A stretch of 64,000 bases of DNA from positions 1 to 64,000 of the forward strand of contig CAKUDG010000016.1 of assembly GCA_934644965.1 (NCBI GenBank). The letters are read 5' to 3'. Positions 52,478-61,475 of this stretch are shown one piece after another (within the stretch, counting starts at the first letter, position 1; every line of letters starts with the position of its first letter). Source of the stretch: an uncultured Victivallales bacterium (lineage in GTDB: Bacteria; Verrucomicrobiota; Lentisphaeria; Victivallales; UBA1829). Made by a program: the position numbers and the translations under genes. The notes below the pieces were generated by a model. That model saw nothing but the letters and a program-made list of their open reading frames with translations, was not told the DNA's origin and ran no database searches.

Positions 52478-54922
52478 TCAGCGGAAAGTCAGTGTCCCGA
52501 ACTGCGTATAATTGTGATTGTTCCCGATCGACATGGTCGATCCATGATACTGGTTCGGCAGAGAAGTGATCCGGCTTCGGACAAAATTGCCGTGCCAGAC
52601 ATCGCCCGCGGAAGGAGGATCCACCTTCAGCGATTCGTACGGGATGAACATTTCAAGACTCCAGAAATCCTTCCCGACAAAAACCGCGGACTGGAAATCC
52701 GCCACCTGTTTCATGTACGGAGTCCCGATGGGCGCCACCGTCCGGCTGCCGAACCACTGTTCGTTTCTGGTGTCGACGGCATACTGGTGATAGCGCGTGA
52801 TTTCTTTTCCCGGGGCAAGGAAGACTTCCACCGTGTCATTTTCCCAGATGTCGCCTTCGGTCTTGATCACAGGGGCGTATCCCATCCGGAAGGCCAGGTA
52901 GAGACCTTTCTTTCCGTAGAGCATCTTCATGCTCAGACGGGGATCCTCCTCAATCGGATAGCCGTTCGGGTGAAAGACCGGCATGTCCGGCGTGGAGGAC
53001 CAGACCTTTTTCGAAAGTTTTCCGTCGATAGTCATTTCCCCGTCCCCGACCTTTGCGACGGGGTAGTCCGGGCGTTGGAAGCGGATTCGTGCCATCTGTC
53101 CGTAAATGGCCTTGTTCCAGGGTTCGGCCAGCACCCGGAAACGTTTCATTTCCACGGAATCCGGAGCAAGTTTCTTTTCCGCCTCATGGAGGAGTTTCTG
53201 TATTTTCTCCAGCGATTCGAGCGGATAGAGAGCATCCCGGTTCTCAGTGGCGACCACATATTGTTCAAAACAGCGGATCAGTTCGTCATGGAACTCCTTC
53301 AGGAGCGGTCCGGCCTCGGGGCCGTAAAAGAGGTTCCAGTGTTCGTCGATGGCCGCCTTTGCGTTGAAGTTTGGATTCCACAATCCGCGGTACATGGTGT
53401 ATGCGGAAAAATAATAGCACCATTCAAAATGTCCGTAGAAATCATAGAAGACTTCCGTCCGCCCGAATCCGAGCGAGCGGATGGCTTCGGCCGTGTATTC
53501 CGGGGCCACGGCGCGTGCGAAGACGTTGTTCGGAATTCCGTAAAACCAGGCGCTGCCCACGGGATGGCCCAGGACTTCCTCCCAGGCCTGGATCCGTTTC
53601 TGCCAGCCTTCACGGACTTTGGGGTTGCGGATCATGCCGGGGATGTCTCCGGTGCAGATCTGGAGTTCCACGTTGTCCGGCCAGTTGCGGTAGCGTTCGA
53701 GAGTCGGGGGGGTGGAGTAGGAGGCATAGGCCATCAGGCTCAGACGCGTTCCGGGAAGTTTTTCCTTCAGCTTCTGCGCAAGATGCTTGTGAAATCTTGC
53801 ATAGAGATTGGGATAACTGCTTCCGACTTCTTTGAATACGCTGTGGTCGCGCAGATCCGTGATCGGGATTTCGGCATCGCACTGGCCGAAGGTGACAAAA
53901 TCCGCATTCGTCTCCCGGGTCTGACGGTTTCCCCAGAGCTTGCTCTTCCCGTTCTGGAGGAGCTGAACCCATTCTTCCACAATGGCGTCGGCAAGTTCCA
54001 GATTGGTGATGTCCATGAGCGGGATTCCGTTTCCTCCGACTTCGGCGGGAGCGTAGAGCGTCCCGTTCGGAGCCTTGTAGAAGAATTCCCGGACTTTGTC
54101 CGGAAAGGCCTTGATGAGCATGGGAGCATGCGGGTTGTGGACGGCGCGGTAGCGCAGGGCTGTGCCGGTCCGGAAGACTTCGTGCATGCGGTTTGGTTCG
54201 GGGATCGCCTTTCCGATCTCTTCGGGGAGTCCGGCGATGGGTTTCTGGTAGTCCTTGCCGAAATACTTTTCCCAGCGCACCTTGTTGTCGTATCCGAACG
54301 CCGTGGCAATGAACCAGCCCTGTTCGCGGTTGATGACATAGGGTTCGTCCCTGTAACGGGCGGGCGAGATGCTCAGGTCCCGGCAGGCGGGCCAGACGGA
54401 ACCGATTTCAGTCGGCATGAAGAAGCGGCAGCCCAGATAGCGTTCGATAAAGTCGTAGACTCCGAAGACGGTCCCCGTGCTTTTTCCCGCAATGACCACT
54501 CCTCCGGGGAAGGTTTTCAGTTCAAACCCCTGTACCGGGATCTGTTTCATGTTGATCCCCTCAGTGCGGGCGTATTCGGAATCGCCCAGAAAAATCATCT
54601 TCTTTTCCCTGTTTGAGGCGACTTCCTCCGCTGTGCTCAGAAGGGCGGGGATCTTTCCCGTACAGCGCCAGAAGGCTTCGCGCAGGACTTCCGCCGCCCT
54701 GCGGTAACGGGGGGCTTCCGGAGCTTTCGGATCAAAATACACCGCAAATTGCAGTTCTCCGTCCTTCACGAGAGTGAGCGGGGGATGAGGATCCGCTTCC
54801 AGAACCCGGACCGGATTCAGAGCCGGATTCTTCAGCGGGGTGACAGCCCCTTCCGAAGCATGGAGAACAAAAACGGAGAGGAGCAGAAGACAAAAGACCG
54901 TCAGAGTAGATTTCATAAACAT
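52478..54922 (-). CDS. DUF4838-type exported protein with C-terminal DOMON/CBM9-like domain
   Basis: An 814-residue exported protein. Signal peptide STLTVFCLLLLSVFVLHA is followed by an N-terminal alpha/beta domain (AEVLREAFWRCTGKIPAL; GTVFGVYDFIERYLGCRFFM) of the type found before glycosidase barrels, then a central DUF4838-like domain (FVTFGQCDAEI; LSLMAYASYSTPPTLERY; GLWNPNFNAKAAIDEHWNLFYGPEAG), and finally a DOMON/CBM9-like beta-sandwich (DGKLSKKVWSSTPDMPVF). The start is ATG 54922 or 54916. A paralog lies at 57704-59805 without the last domain. Probably a surface or periplasmic polysaccharide-processing protein. Confidence 0.85.
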   Translation of the reverse strand: MFMKSTLTVFCLLLLSVFVLHASEGAVTPLKNPALNPVRVLEADPHPPLTLVKDGELQFAVYFDPKAPEAPRYRRAAEVLREAFWRCTGKIPALLSTAEEVASNREKKMIFLGDSEYARTEGINMKQIPVQGFELKTFPGGVVIAGKSTGTVFGVYDFIERYLGCRFFMPTEIGSVWPACRDLSISPARYRDEPYVINREQGWFIATAFGYDNKVRWEKYFGKDYQKPIAGLPEEIGKAIPEPNRMHEVFRTGTALRYRAVHNPHAPMLIKAFPDKVREFFYKAPNGTLYAPAEVGGNGIPLMDITNLELADAIVEEWVQLLQNGKSKLWGNRQTRETNADFVTFGQCDAEIPITDLRDHSVFKEVGSSYPNLYARFHKHLAQKLKEKLPGTRLSLMAYASYSTPPTLERYRNWPDNVELQICTGDIPGMIRNPKVREGWQKRIQAWEEVLGHPVGSAWFYGIPNNVFARAVAPEYTAEAIRSLGFGRTEVFYDFYGHFEWCYYFSAYTMYRGLWNPNFNAKAAIDEHWNLFYGPEAGPLLKEFHDELIRCFEQYVVATENRDALYPLESLEKIQKLLHEAEKKLAPDSVEMKRFRVLAEPWNKAIYGQMARIRFQRPDYPVAKVGDGEMTIDGKLSKKVWSSTPDMPVFHPNGYPIEEDPRLSMKMLYGKKGLYLAFRMGYAPVIKTEGDIWENDTVEVFLAPGKEITRYHQYAVDTRNEQWFGSRTVAPIGTPYMKQVADFQSAVFVGKDFWSLEMFIPYESLKVDPPSAGDVWHGNFVRSRITSLPNQYHGSTMSIGNNHNYTQFGTLTFR

Positions 54923-54941
54923 TTGCATCCTTTTCTGGATC

Positions 54942-55775
54942 TTAGAGTTCAATGACAAGGCCGTCGTATGCGGCCTCGATTCCGAAGGGCTTGAAAAAGG
55001 CGTTGAACTCAGCCTGAGTCCCGCCTCCGTTGTGGGAAAAATGGGTTGCCAGACAGCGGCTTCCCGGATTCAGGCAGCCCATGCCCCGCAGTTTTTCCCA
55101 TGTCTCTGCGACGGCCTTTGCGCCCATGTGCCCGGAACGTGCGTCGGGATAGACCAGTCCGCAGGTGCAGTCCAGAATCGCAAGATCGATGGACTTCCCT
55201 TCCAGCGCCCGCCATGTCTGTTCCGGGAACCATCCGCTGTCGTTTCCGATCAGGACGCTTTTCCCATTCCGGGAAAGCAGGTACAGGAGCGCCTGTCTGC
55301 CTGCCGCGTGCTGCGCGTCCAGTGCGAAGATCTCCAGCTTGTTTTCCGTTTCACAGCGCCGATTGTGTCCCATCGGGTGCGGGATCAGCTTCAAATCCTC
55401 TTCCAGGCTCAGAAGTGCGGAATCCCTTGCGCAGAAGGAAAGAATCTCCGCAAAGGACGGCGGCGCACCGTACAGGGAGACCGGATGCGGGACTTTGCTG
55501 AACCATTCCTTTCTCCAGAGGAATTCAAGAGGGCTCAGATGATCTCCGTGGGGATGAGTCAGAATCACCTGGCGGATGCGGGAAAGGTCAATTCCGAATT
55601 CGGTGATCTGCCAGTGGATGTCAGGGCCGAAATCCACCAGGGTGTCATCGTCGATGAGATAGGCGGCGGTCCGGCGGATTTCCCTGTTTTTCCGTGCGGT
55701 TCTGCAATATGCGCATTCGCACCAGATGGCGGGATAACGTTCCGCTGCGGCTGTGCCGAGCACTTGAATTTTCAT
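54942..55775 (-). CDS. MBL-fold metallo-hydrolase (PhnP-like)
   Basis: A 277-residue metallo-beta-lactamase-fold phosphodiesterase-like protein. The metal-binding motif is HPHGDHLSP (HxHxDH); GNDSGW and the late THFSHNGG supply further ligands. The N-terminal MKIQVLGTAAAERYPAIWCECAYC, with its Cys pair, resembles PhnP and its relatives. AAAGGAG precedes ATG 55775 at ideal spacing. It lies between a pseudopilin gene and the DUF4838 gene in a leftward operon; it may act on a cyclic phosphate or a lactone. Confidence 0.88.
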   Translation of the reverse strand: MKIQVLGTAAAERYPAIWCECAYCRTARKNREIRRTAAYLIDDDTLVDFGPDIHWQITEFGIDLSRIRQVILTHPHGDHLSPLEFLWRKEWFSKVPHPVSLYGAPPSFAEILSFCARDSALLSLEEDLKLIPHPMGHNRRCETENKLEIFALDAQHAAGRQALLYLLSRNGKSVLIGNDSGWFPEQTWRALEGKSIDLAILDCTCGLVYPDARSGHMGAKAVAETWEKLRGMGCLNPGSRCLATHFSHNGGGTQAEFNAFFKPFGIEAAYDGLVIEL

Positions 55776-55821
55776 CTTGCTCCTTTCGCTCGTTTCATGA
55801 TCCCGGATCCGTTTTCTTCTC

Positions 55822-56589
55822 TCAGAAGCCGGGGTATTGTTCCGTGATGACGCGTCCGCCCTGAATGGAGGGATTGGGGCAGCCCCAGACAAACCATGTC
55901 CAGTAATTCCAGGTGTTGAAATTGGGGTCATAGGCGGAAGTCGGCAGAGTCGGCAGAGGACGCAGCTCCGCATGCCCGTCCATAAAGAAGATGTTGCAGC
56001 TGAAATCATGACGGAAGGCCGGAGCAGGACAGTATTCCGACAGCAGCGTTTCCCCCTTCCCGAAAATCACATTGCTGTTTGAAAAAAAATTGACGGAATT
56101 GATTTCATCCCCCTTGTGCTCCGCCAGAAGAAACGTGTTTCCCGGCCGGGAAAAGGCGTGCCGTTTTTTGACATATTTCTGTTTCTGCCACGGCTGGTCG
56201 TACATATTTTCCCCCGTGCAGATGCCGACCTGATTGTATCCGTATCCCAGGCGCGGATCCCGGAATTTCTTCATGCTCGGGCAGAGCCTGATTTTTTCGA
56301 GTTTCACGTCCCGCAGGAAATATATCATCCAGAAAATGGTATTGTCGATGCCGTTTGTCGAGTATCCGTAATGCGGGAAACAGTCGTCATAGCCGTTGGC
56401 GTACATGTGGAATTCCAGACCGATGTTCCGGATCTGGTTTTTGCAGGAGAGTGCGATCGCGGTCGCGCGGGCCTTGCCCAGGGCGGGAAACAGAAGAGAG
56501 GCGAGAATCGCGATTATGACGATCACAACCAGAAGCTCGATCAGCGTGAACAGGCTGTGCCTTGAGTCGATCATTCTTTTCATTTTCAT
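55822..56589 (-). CDS. Prepilin-type N-terminal methylation domain protein
   Basis: A 255-residue pseudopilin-like protein: basic leader, LFTLIELLVVIVIIAILASL helix, then a globular part ending in FFMDGHAELRP, the family C-terminal motif, and WTWFVWGCPN. Start ATG 56589 or 56583; the ribosome binding site is weak. The frame is open upstream because the damaged preceding gene reads into it without a stop; this is explained under that gene. Confidence 0.88.
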   Translation of the reverse strand: MKMKRMIDSRHSLFTLIELLVVIVIIAILASLLFPALGKARATAIALSCKNQIRNIGLEFHMYANGYDDCFPHYGYSTNGIDNTIFWMIYFLRDVKLEKIRLCPSMKKFRDPRLGYGYNQVGICTGENMYDQPWQKQKYVKKRHAFSRPGNTFLLAEHKGDEINSVNFFSNSNVIFGKGETLLSEYCPAPAFRHDFSCNIFFMDGHAELRPLPTLPTSAYDPNFNTWNYWTWFVWGCPNPSIQGGRVITEQYPGF

Positions 56590-56632
56590 GGTTTTCTCTG
56601 ATATTTTTTTATGAGGTAAGGCAAGGTCTCTG

Positions 56633-57437
56633 TTACAATCCGTTCCAGGTGGGGCAATGGCTTTGTTGCCGCCGAGGAAATAGGTGCGGGTTACGGCCTC
56701 CACATCCTGGCCGACTTGTCTGTCCGGCAGTTTGAAAGCGGGAATCAGTTCGCAATGTCCGTCCCCAAATGCAAAATTGGCGGAGAAATTGTTGTGACGG
56801 TATCCGACGCTGTTGCTGAGCGGCCTGTTTGCCAGCAAATCTTCCGTCCGAATCAGATGGCAGACATTCTGCGAGTTCCTTAAAACGTATTCATTCAGAT
56901 GACCCCAGTTTTCAGCACAGATCGTTATCTGCTGCGGTTTTTCAGGACGGAAATCCTGGAATAGACTTTCGGTTTGTCGGTTTTTGCCATGCCCTGATGG
57001 TTCAACGTATAGGAATGGTTGGCCCAGGAAAAGAGCTTCAGCGGATGGTCCGGACACTGGAGTAGTTTGATCTCCTTCCGGCAGTAACGCGTATAACTGG
57101 CATAAGCTCCCGGTATCCCGGGAAGACTGACAAAAAACTCCCATGGGGAAAGCGCTTTGAATAGTCCGTTGTCATCTATGGCAAGCGGGAAACTGTCGTC
57201 AAAGTCATTGGCATACTGGAGAGTGAACAGCGCAAGCGTTTTCACATTGTTCATGCAGTGAATGCCGCGGCTTGCACCCGCCGCCTTGGAGAGCGAAGGA
57301 AACAGAAGGGAGGCGAGAATCGCGATTATGGCAATCACAACCAGCAGTTCGATCAGCGTGAATTTCCTTCGCATCCTTCTGCATAACAGTAGATTATCGT
57401 CGAAGAGAGAACTGCTGAAGAAAAAGTTCCGTTGCAT
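56633..57437 (-). pseudogene. Prepilin-type protein gene with two apparent frameshifts
   Basis: Starts at ATG 57437 with a good GGAAGG site and encodes a leader, RKFTLIELLVVIAIIAILAS and a normal globular start. The frame ends at TAA 56925-56927, just after an A5 run (plus-strand T5 at 56938-56942). In the -1 frame the protein continues (QQITICAENWGHLNEYVL) to the family motif FAFGDGHCE. That second frame has no stop before the next gene; a further -1 shift at a C4 run (plus-strand 56651-56654) would give PTWNGL and a TAA at 56633-56635. Two missing homopolymer bases explain everything. Decay and sequencing error are both possible. Confidence 0.75.
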
Positions 57438-57703
57438 GTTTCCTGCCTTCCTTTCTGTTGATGGGACTGTCTCTGCCTGAAAAAGCCGGCATGCTCATGC
57501 TGATCCATGATGTTTTTTTGCATGCTGCCCCCCTCGGCGTTGTTCTTTTTTTCCGTTTTTTTCTTGTCGTTGCTCTGTTCTTTCCTTCCGGGGAGAGTGT
57601 GTGCGATTATGCTGAAAATCAAAAAGGAGCTGTTCCTGCTTCCGTGTTGTTGGTGTTGTAGTGTTGCTGGTATCCGATTTCCTTTTTTTCTGCAGCTGTG
57701 ATT

Positions 57704-59805
57704 TTACTTGCCGCCGTCTTCCCGGGGCGGTGCCGGGAGAGGGGGGCGCTCGGGGGAGTTTTTCCGGTGAAGGTTCCGCTGTGCGGCAATGGCTTTTGAC
57801 CAGGGTTCGGCAAAGACGCGGAAGCGTTTCAGCTCCATGGGGGTGTTATCCTGTTCCTTTTCCATTTCTTCGGAGAGGAGAGAAGTGTCCTCGCCGATGG
57901 ATTCTGGTTCGGAGAGGAGATCCAGAGCGTCGATTCCCGGTTCCTGTTTTCCGGCCTGAGAGGGCGGTGTTTTTCCAGCAGCAGCGGTACTGCTGTTGTC
58001 TCCGAGAATGCTTCCGGCTTTTTTCAGAAGAGCTTCCAGACGATCCAGCACCTCGGGCGGGAAAGGCGCCCTCTGATTGCCGGATGCGGAGATGTACTTG
58101 TCATAACTCTCCGTCAGGACCTTGTGGAATTCCTTGAGGAGTGCTCCCGCCTCCGGTCCGTAGAAGAGCTCCCAGTGCTCGTCAAGTGCCGCCTGAACAT
58201 TGAAGTCCGGATTCCAGAGACTCCGGTACATGACATAAAATGCGTAGTAGTAACACCATTCCAGCGAACCGTAGTAATCGAAGAAGACTTCGAGACTGCC
58301 CGCTCCACCGAGCTGCCGAAGAGTCTCTCCGGTCAGGGAGGGGACCACGGCCCTCGCAAAGGGATTCAGCGCTTCATTGTAGAGCCAGATTCCCGCGGCG
58401 CTCCGGCCTCCGAGGACTTCCTGCCAGTCGCGGAAGAGTTTCTGCCAGCTTTCCCGGGTGGGTGTATGACGGATCAGTCCCGGCAGGTTTCCGGGGCAGA
58501 TCTGCACATCCACGTTGTCCGGAAAGCGGCGGAACTCTTTGCTTGCGGGAGGACGCTTGTAATTGGCGTAGGCAATCACGGAAAGACGCGAATCCGGGCA
58601 TTCTTTCTTCAGACGTTCGGCCAGCAGGATTGTGAAGCGTCCATAGATTTCACCGAATCCGTTGTCATGATCCAGAAGCCCGAGTTTCTGCACGGTGGGG
58701 TCAGCGCGCATGTCTTCAGTCCTCACATCCGAATCGCATTGCCCGAAGGGGAGGTATTCTCTGCTGGGGACGATGTCTCCGTCCTCGAAAACGGATTTTT
58801 CTCCATGGAGGAATTTTTTGTATTCCGCAACAAGCATGTCCGCCAGCAGCGGATTTGTGACATCGAAATAACTTCCTGTGGAACTTCCGTTGTAGTAAAG
58901 CTTTCCTTCCGCCGACCGGAAAAAGAATTCCTTCATCCGTTCTGGATATGCCTCCGCCACATTTTTCGGCGCAGGCATGTGGAGTGCCCGGTACGGCACC
59001 TGAATCCGGAAGCGCCAGGATCCCGCCATCCGTTCTGTTTCGGAAATGGGGGGATTCCTTTGCCGGTGGGCAGAGGACCTCCGAGGTTTTCGGTCTGGAA
59101 GAGAGCGTTCCAGCGCTGAGTTTCCGTGAAACCGGTGGATAGGAAATAGCCCTGATTGACATTCTGGATCCGGGGATAATCCGAATAGGACATCGGGCGG
59201 AGTGTCAGGTTCCGGATCTGCGGCCAGATGCTCCCGAATTCTCCCGGCAGATAGATCCTGACCCCCAGAAACCGTTCGATGAAATCGTAAGCCGCATGCA
59301 CTGTCCCGGCAATCTGTATTTTCCGGTTCTTCCCGTTTTCATGAAATCCGGGCACATGGCTGGAGTCAAAGCCCAGCAGATAGACCGCGTTCCCTGACGT
59401 GTGGACGAGAAATCCGCCCCTGGGCAGCAATTCGCCCTTCAGCTGTTTCCTCTCTGCGGCATCCGTTTTGCCGACATAGATCATGGTTTTGAAATATCCG
59501 GTCTCATTGGGGGACGAATGGTTTTCCACGAAGAGTTTCGGAATTTTCCCAGTGCATCGGAAAAACGCATCTCTCAATACATTCGCGGCTTTTCTGGCTT
59601 CCGGTCCTCCTTTCAGGCTGATCATCACGGCAAAGGATAGTTCACCGTTCCTGACGAGTTCCAGATCCGGATGGGATTCCGCCTCCTGCACGCTGACCGG
59701 GAGCAGTGCGGGATGGAAAAGGGGATCGTTTGAAACGGGGACCTTTCCTGCAGCGGAAAGCAGCAGGGACAGACAAAAAAACAGGATGGAAAGTCTTCTT
59801 CGCAT
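57704..59805 (-). pseudogene. DUF4838-type exported protein gene with one apparent frameshift
   Basis: Begins at ATG 59805 (GGAG 9 bases upstream) with signal peptide LSILFFCLSLLLSAAG and the same N-terminal domain as the intact paralog (ANVLRDAFFRCTGKIPKL; YDFIERFLGVRIYLP). The frame breaks at a C6 run (plus-strand 59048-59053); with a seventh C it continues as ISETERMAGSWRFRIQVPYR, matching the paralog, to the end at 57704. The rest (FGQCDSDV; SLWNPDFNVQAALDEHWELF) is intact. It lacks the paralog's C-terminal DOMON/CBM9-like domain and ends in a Pro-rich tail. First gene of the leftward locus, under a near-consensus promoter. Confidence 0.8.
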
Positions 59806-59857
59806 GGGAACATACTCCGGATTGCTTTTTTCATCGCTTGCCTGGTACATTGCAGGT

Positions 59858-59886
59858 ATAATAAATGATGCCTCAGAATTTGTCAA
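59858..59886 (-). promoter_or_regulatory. Near-consensus promoter for the DUF4838 locus
   Basis: Minus-strand TTGACA (59881-59886), 17-base spacer, TATTAT (59858-59863), giving a short leader before ATG 59805. Confidence 0.75.
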
Positions 59887-59940
59887 CCCCTTTTTTTTGT
59901 TTTTTTTGCATATTCCTTTCAGAAAAACAAAGTTGAATGC

Positions 59941-59968
59941 TTGAGATATTGCATGCTGAAGCTATAGT
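59941..59968 (+). promoter_or_regulatory. Predicted promoter for the GntR-type regulator
   Basis: TTGAGA (59941-59946), 16-base spacer, TATAGT (59963-59968). It lies back to back with the DUF4838 promoter, the two -35 elements about 55 bases apart. Confidence 0.5.
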
Positions 59969-60008
59969 ACCCCGGTATGCTTGCGATAGACCTGCGGAGA
60001 TGGAGTCA

Positions 60009-61157
60009 ATGAGTGCCTTACAGCGCATGAAGCGGGATGTGATTTTTGAATGGCTGCGAGAGCGGATTGTGTCGGGTTTTTATCCGGCGGGGCTCCGTCT
60101 GCCTATGGAACGGGATCTGGCGCAGGAATGTTCCGTTGCCCGCGGAACCTTGCGGAACGCCTTGCAGATGCTGGAGGAAGAGGGGTTTCTGGAACGGATC
60201 CGGGGGCAGGGGACTTTTGTTCGGAATCCAGTCCATGGGAAACGCCGGGATCCGGGAAAGGTCCTCAGCATTCTTGTCCCCTGCGCGGATTATCTGACCG
60301 TTTCCGATCTGTACCAGAGAAGACGCGAACAGCAGTACTGGACCGCCATCCTGCGCGCCGCCCGGGAGTGTGCCTGCCGGATCGAGACCATTGAATTCTC
60401 CCCGAGCAATTCCCCAGATGATGTGGACTGGAAGGCCTTGAAAAGATTGACTTCGGAAAGCAGGGTGATTATCTCCAGTCTCTGGTATGAGAAAGCGTTT
60501 GAATTTCTTGCCGAGAGGCATGTGAAAGTCGCGTTGATCCGTATGCGGGATTTTGACCTGGAACGTTATCAGGGCATCTTTGCAAACTGGATTGATTTCT
60601 TTTATGATTCCCTGGATTCAAGCTGCCTTGCAGTCAAAAAGCTTCGTTCGCTGGGCTGCAGGAGAATCGCCAATGCCGGGAGATACGTCCTGGACCGATA
60701 CAACAACAAGACCATCGGATATCAGCGTGCGCTTGCCGGAATGGCGGGAATGCCGGAAGGCGGATTGAACATCGACATTTCATCGGAGGACTGCTGTTGC
60801 GAGTCCCTGCTGCGGACCAGAATTTCTGAAAGCTGGAATCAGATGCATTTTGACGGGCTCTTTTTTGAAAACTGCGATTATTCATTTGATCCGCGTTTTT
60901 CTTTGAACCGAAACCTCGGTATTCCGGAACATGTCCGGATCATCTCCTTTTTCGACACGCCGCAGAATCTGCAATACCGTCCTCAGATCAGCGCGCTGGA
61001 GCACAATGTCCCGGGCGGTTTCTATGAAATGACAAAACTTCTGCTTGCGGAAGAGTATATTCCTCTTCACAAACGCTTTGACATGACCTTTTTCAACCGG
61101 GAATCCACCGGAGGCGCCTATCAGAAGCCGCCGCACCAGGGAGTTCCGCTGTTTTAG
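60009..61157 (+). CDS. GntR-type regulator with LacI-like sensor domain
   Basis: A 382-residue regulator. The N-terminal winged helix-turn-helix is GntR-like (VIFEWLRERIVSGFYPAGLR; CSVARGTLRNALQMLEEEGF; RIRGQGTFV). The C-terminal ~280 residues resemble the periplasmic-binding-protein sensor of the LacI/AraR type (VLSILVPCADYLTV; LRSLGCRRIANAG). This fits the AraR-like architecture. ATG 60009 is favoured by a GGAG 5 bases upstream; ATG 60000 is also possible. Its divergent placement suggests control of the DUF4838 locus by an imported sugar. Confidence 0.88.
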   Translation: MSALQRMKRDVIFEWLRERIVSGFYPAGLRLPMERDLAQECSVARGTLRNALQMLEEEGFLERIRGQGTFVRNPVHGKRRDPGKVLSILVPCADYLTVSDLYQRRREQQYWTAILRAARECACRIETIEFSPSNSPDDVDWKALKRLTSESRVIISSLWYEKAFEFLAERHVKVALIRMRDFDLERYQGIFANWIDFFYDSLDSSCLAVKKLRSLGCRRIANAGRYVLDRYNNKTIGYQRALAGMAGMPEGGLNIDISSEDCCCESLLRTRISESWNQMHFDGLFFENCDYSFDPRFSLNRNLGIPEHVRIISFFDTPQNLQYRPQISALEHNVPGGFYEMTKLLLAEEYIPLHKRFDMTFFNRESTGGAYQKPPHQGVPLF

Positions 61158-61348
61158 ATCTGGTCTTTCCCCGCATTCTTTTCTCTGGAGACGCTTCCTC
61201 ATCTTCATCCGGATCCGTTTTCTCCCGGGGAAAAACAAGCCTTGAAGGAAGACTTGCCTCCGCAAGAACTCCCCTCTTCATCCGTGTTTTCTTTGAAGAA
61301 TTTCCTCCTGAAACACAGAAAAACTGCCGCTTTTTTGCTTCCCTAACC
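61158..61348. other. Intergenic region after the regulator gene
   Basis: Part of the 318-base gap 61158-61475. It holds no gene I can support; the promoter at 61349-61376 and a 100-base leader fill the remainder. Confidence 0.5.
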
Positions 61349-61376
61349 TTGACAAATTGCAGAAATCAGATATAAT
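61349..61376 (+). promoter_or_regulatory. Near-consensus promoter for the third pseudopilin locus
   Basis: TTGACA (61349-61354), 16-base spacer, TATAAT (61371-61376), with a leader of about 95 bases to ATG 61476. Confidence 0.75.
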
Positions 61377-61475
61377 TCAGGGAATGTGCTATAACGATTG
61401 TGCAAATATGACATGTTTCCCTCTGAAATTTCCGTGCTTCAGTCAGGGGGACAATGAAAAAGGAAGGTTTTAGAT

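Noticed and set aside
57438..57703. Missing C-terminal domain of the second DUF4838 protein or a further small gene
   Set aside because: No frame in this stretch resembles the paralog's DOMON/CBM9-like domain; the Pro-rich tail ends naturally at 57704.
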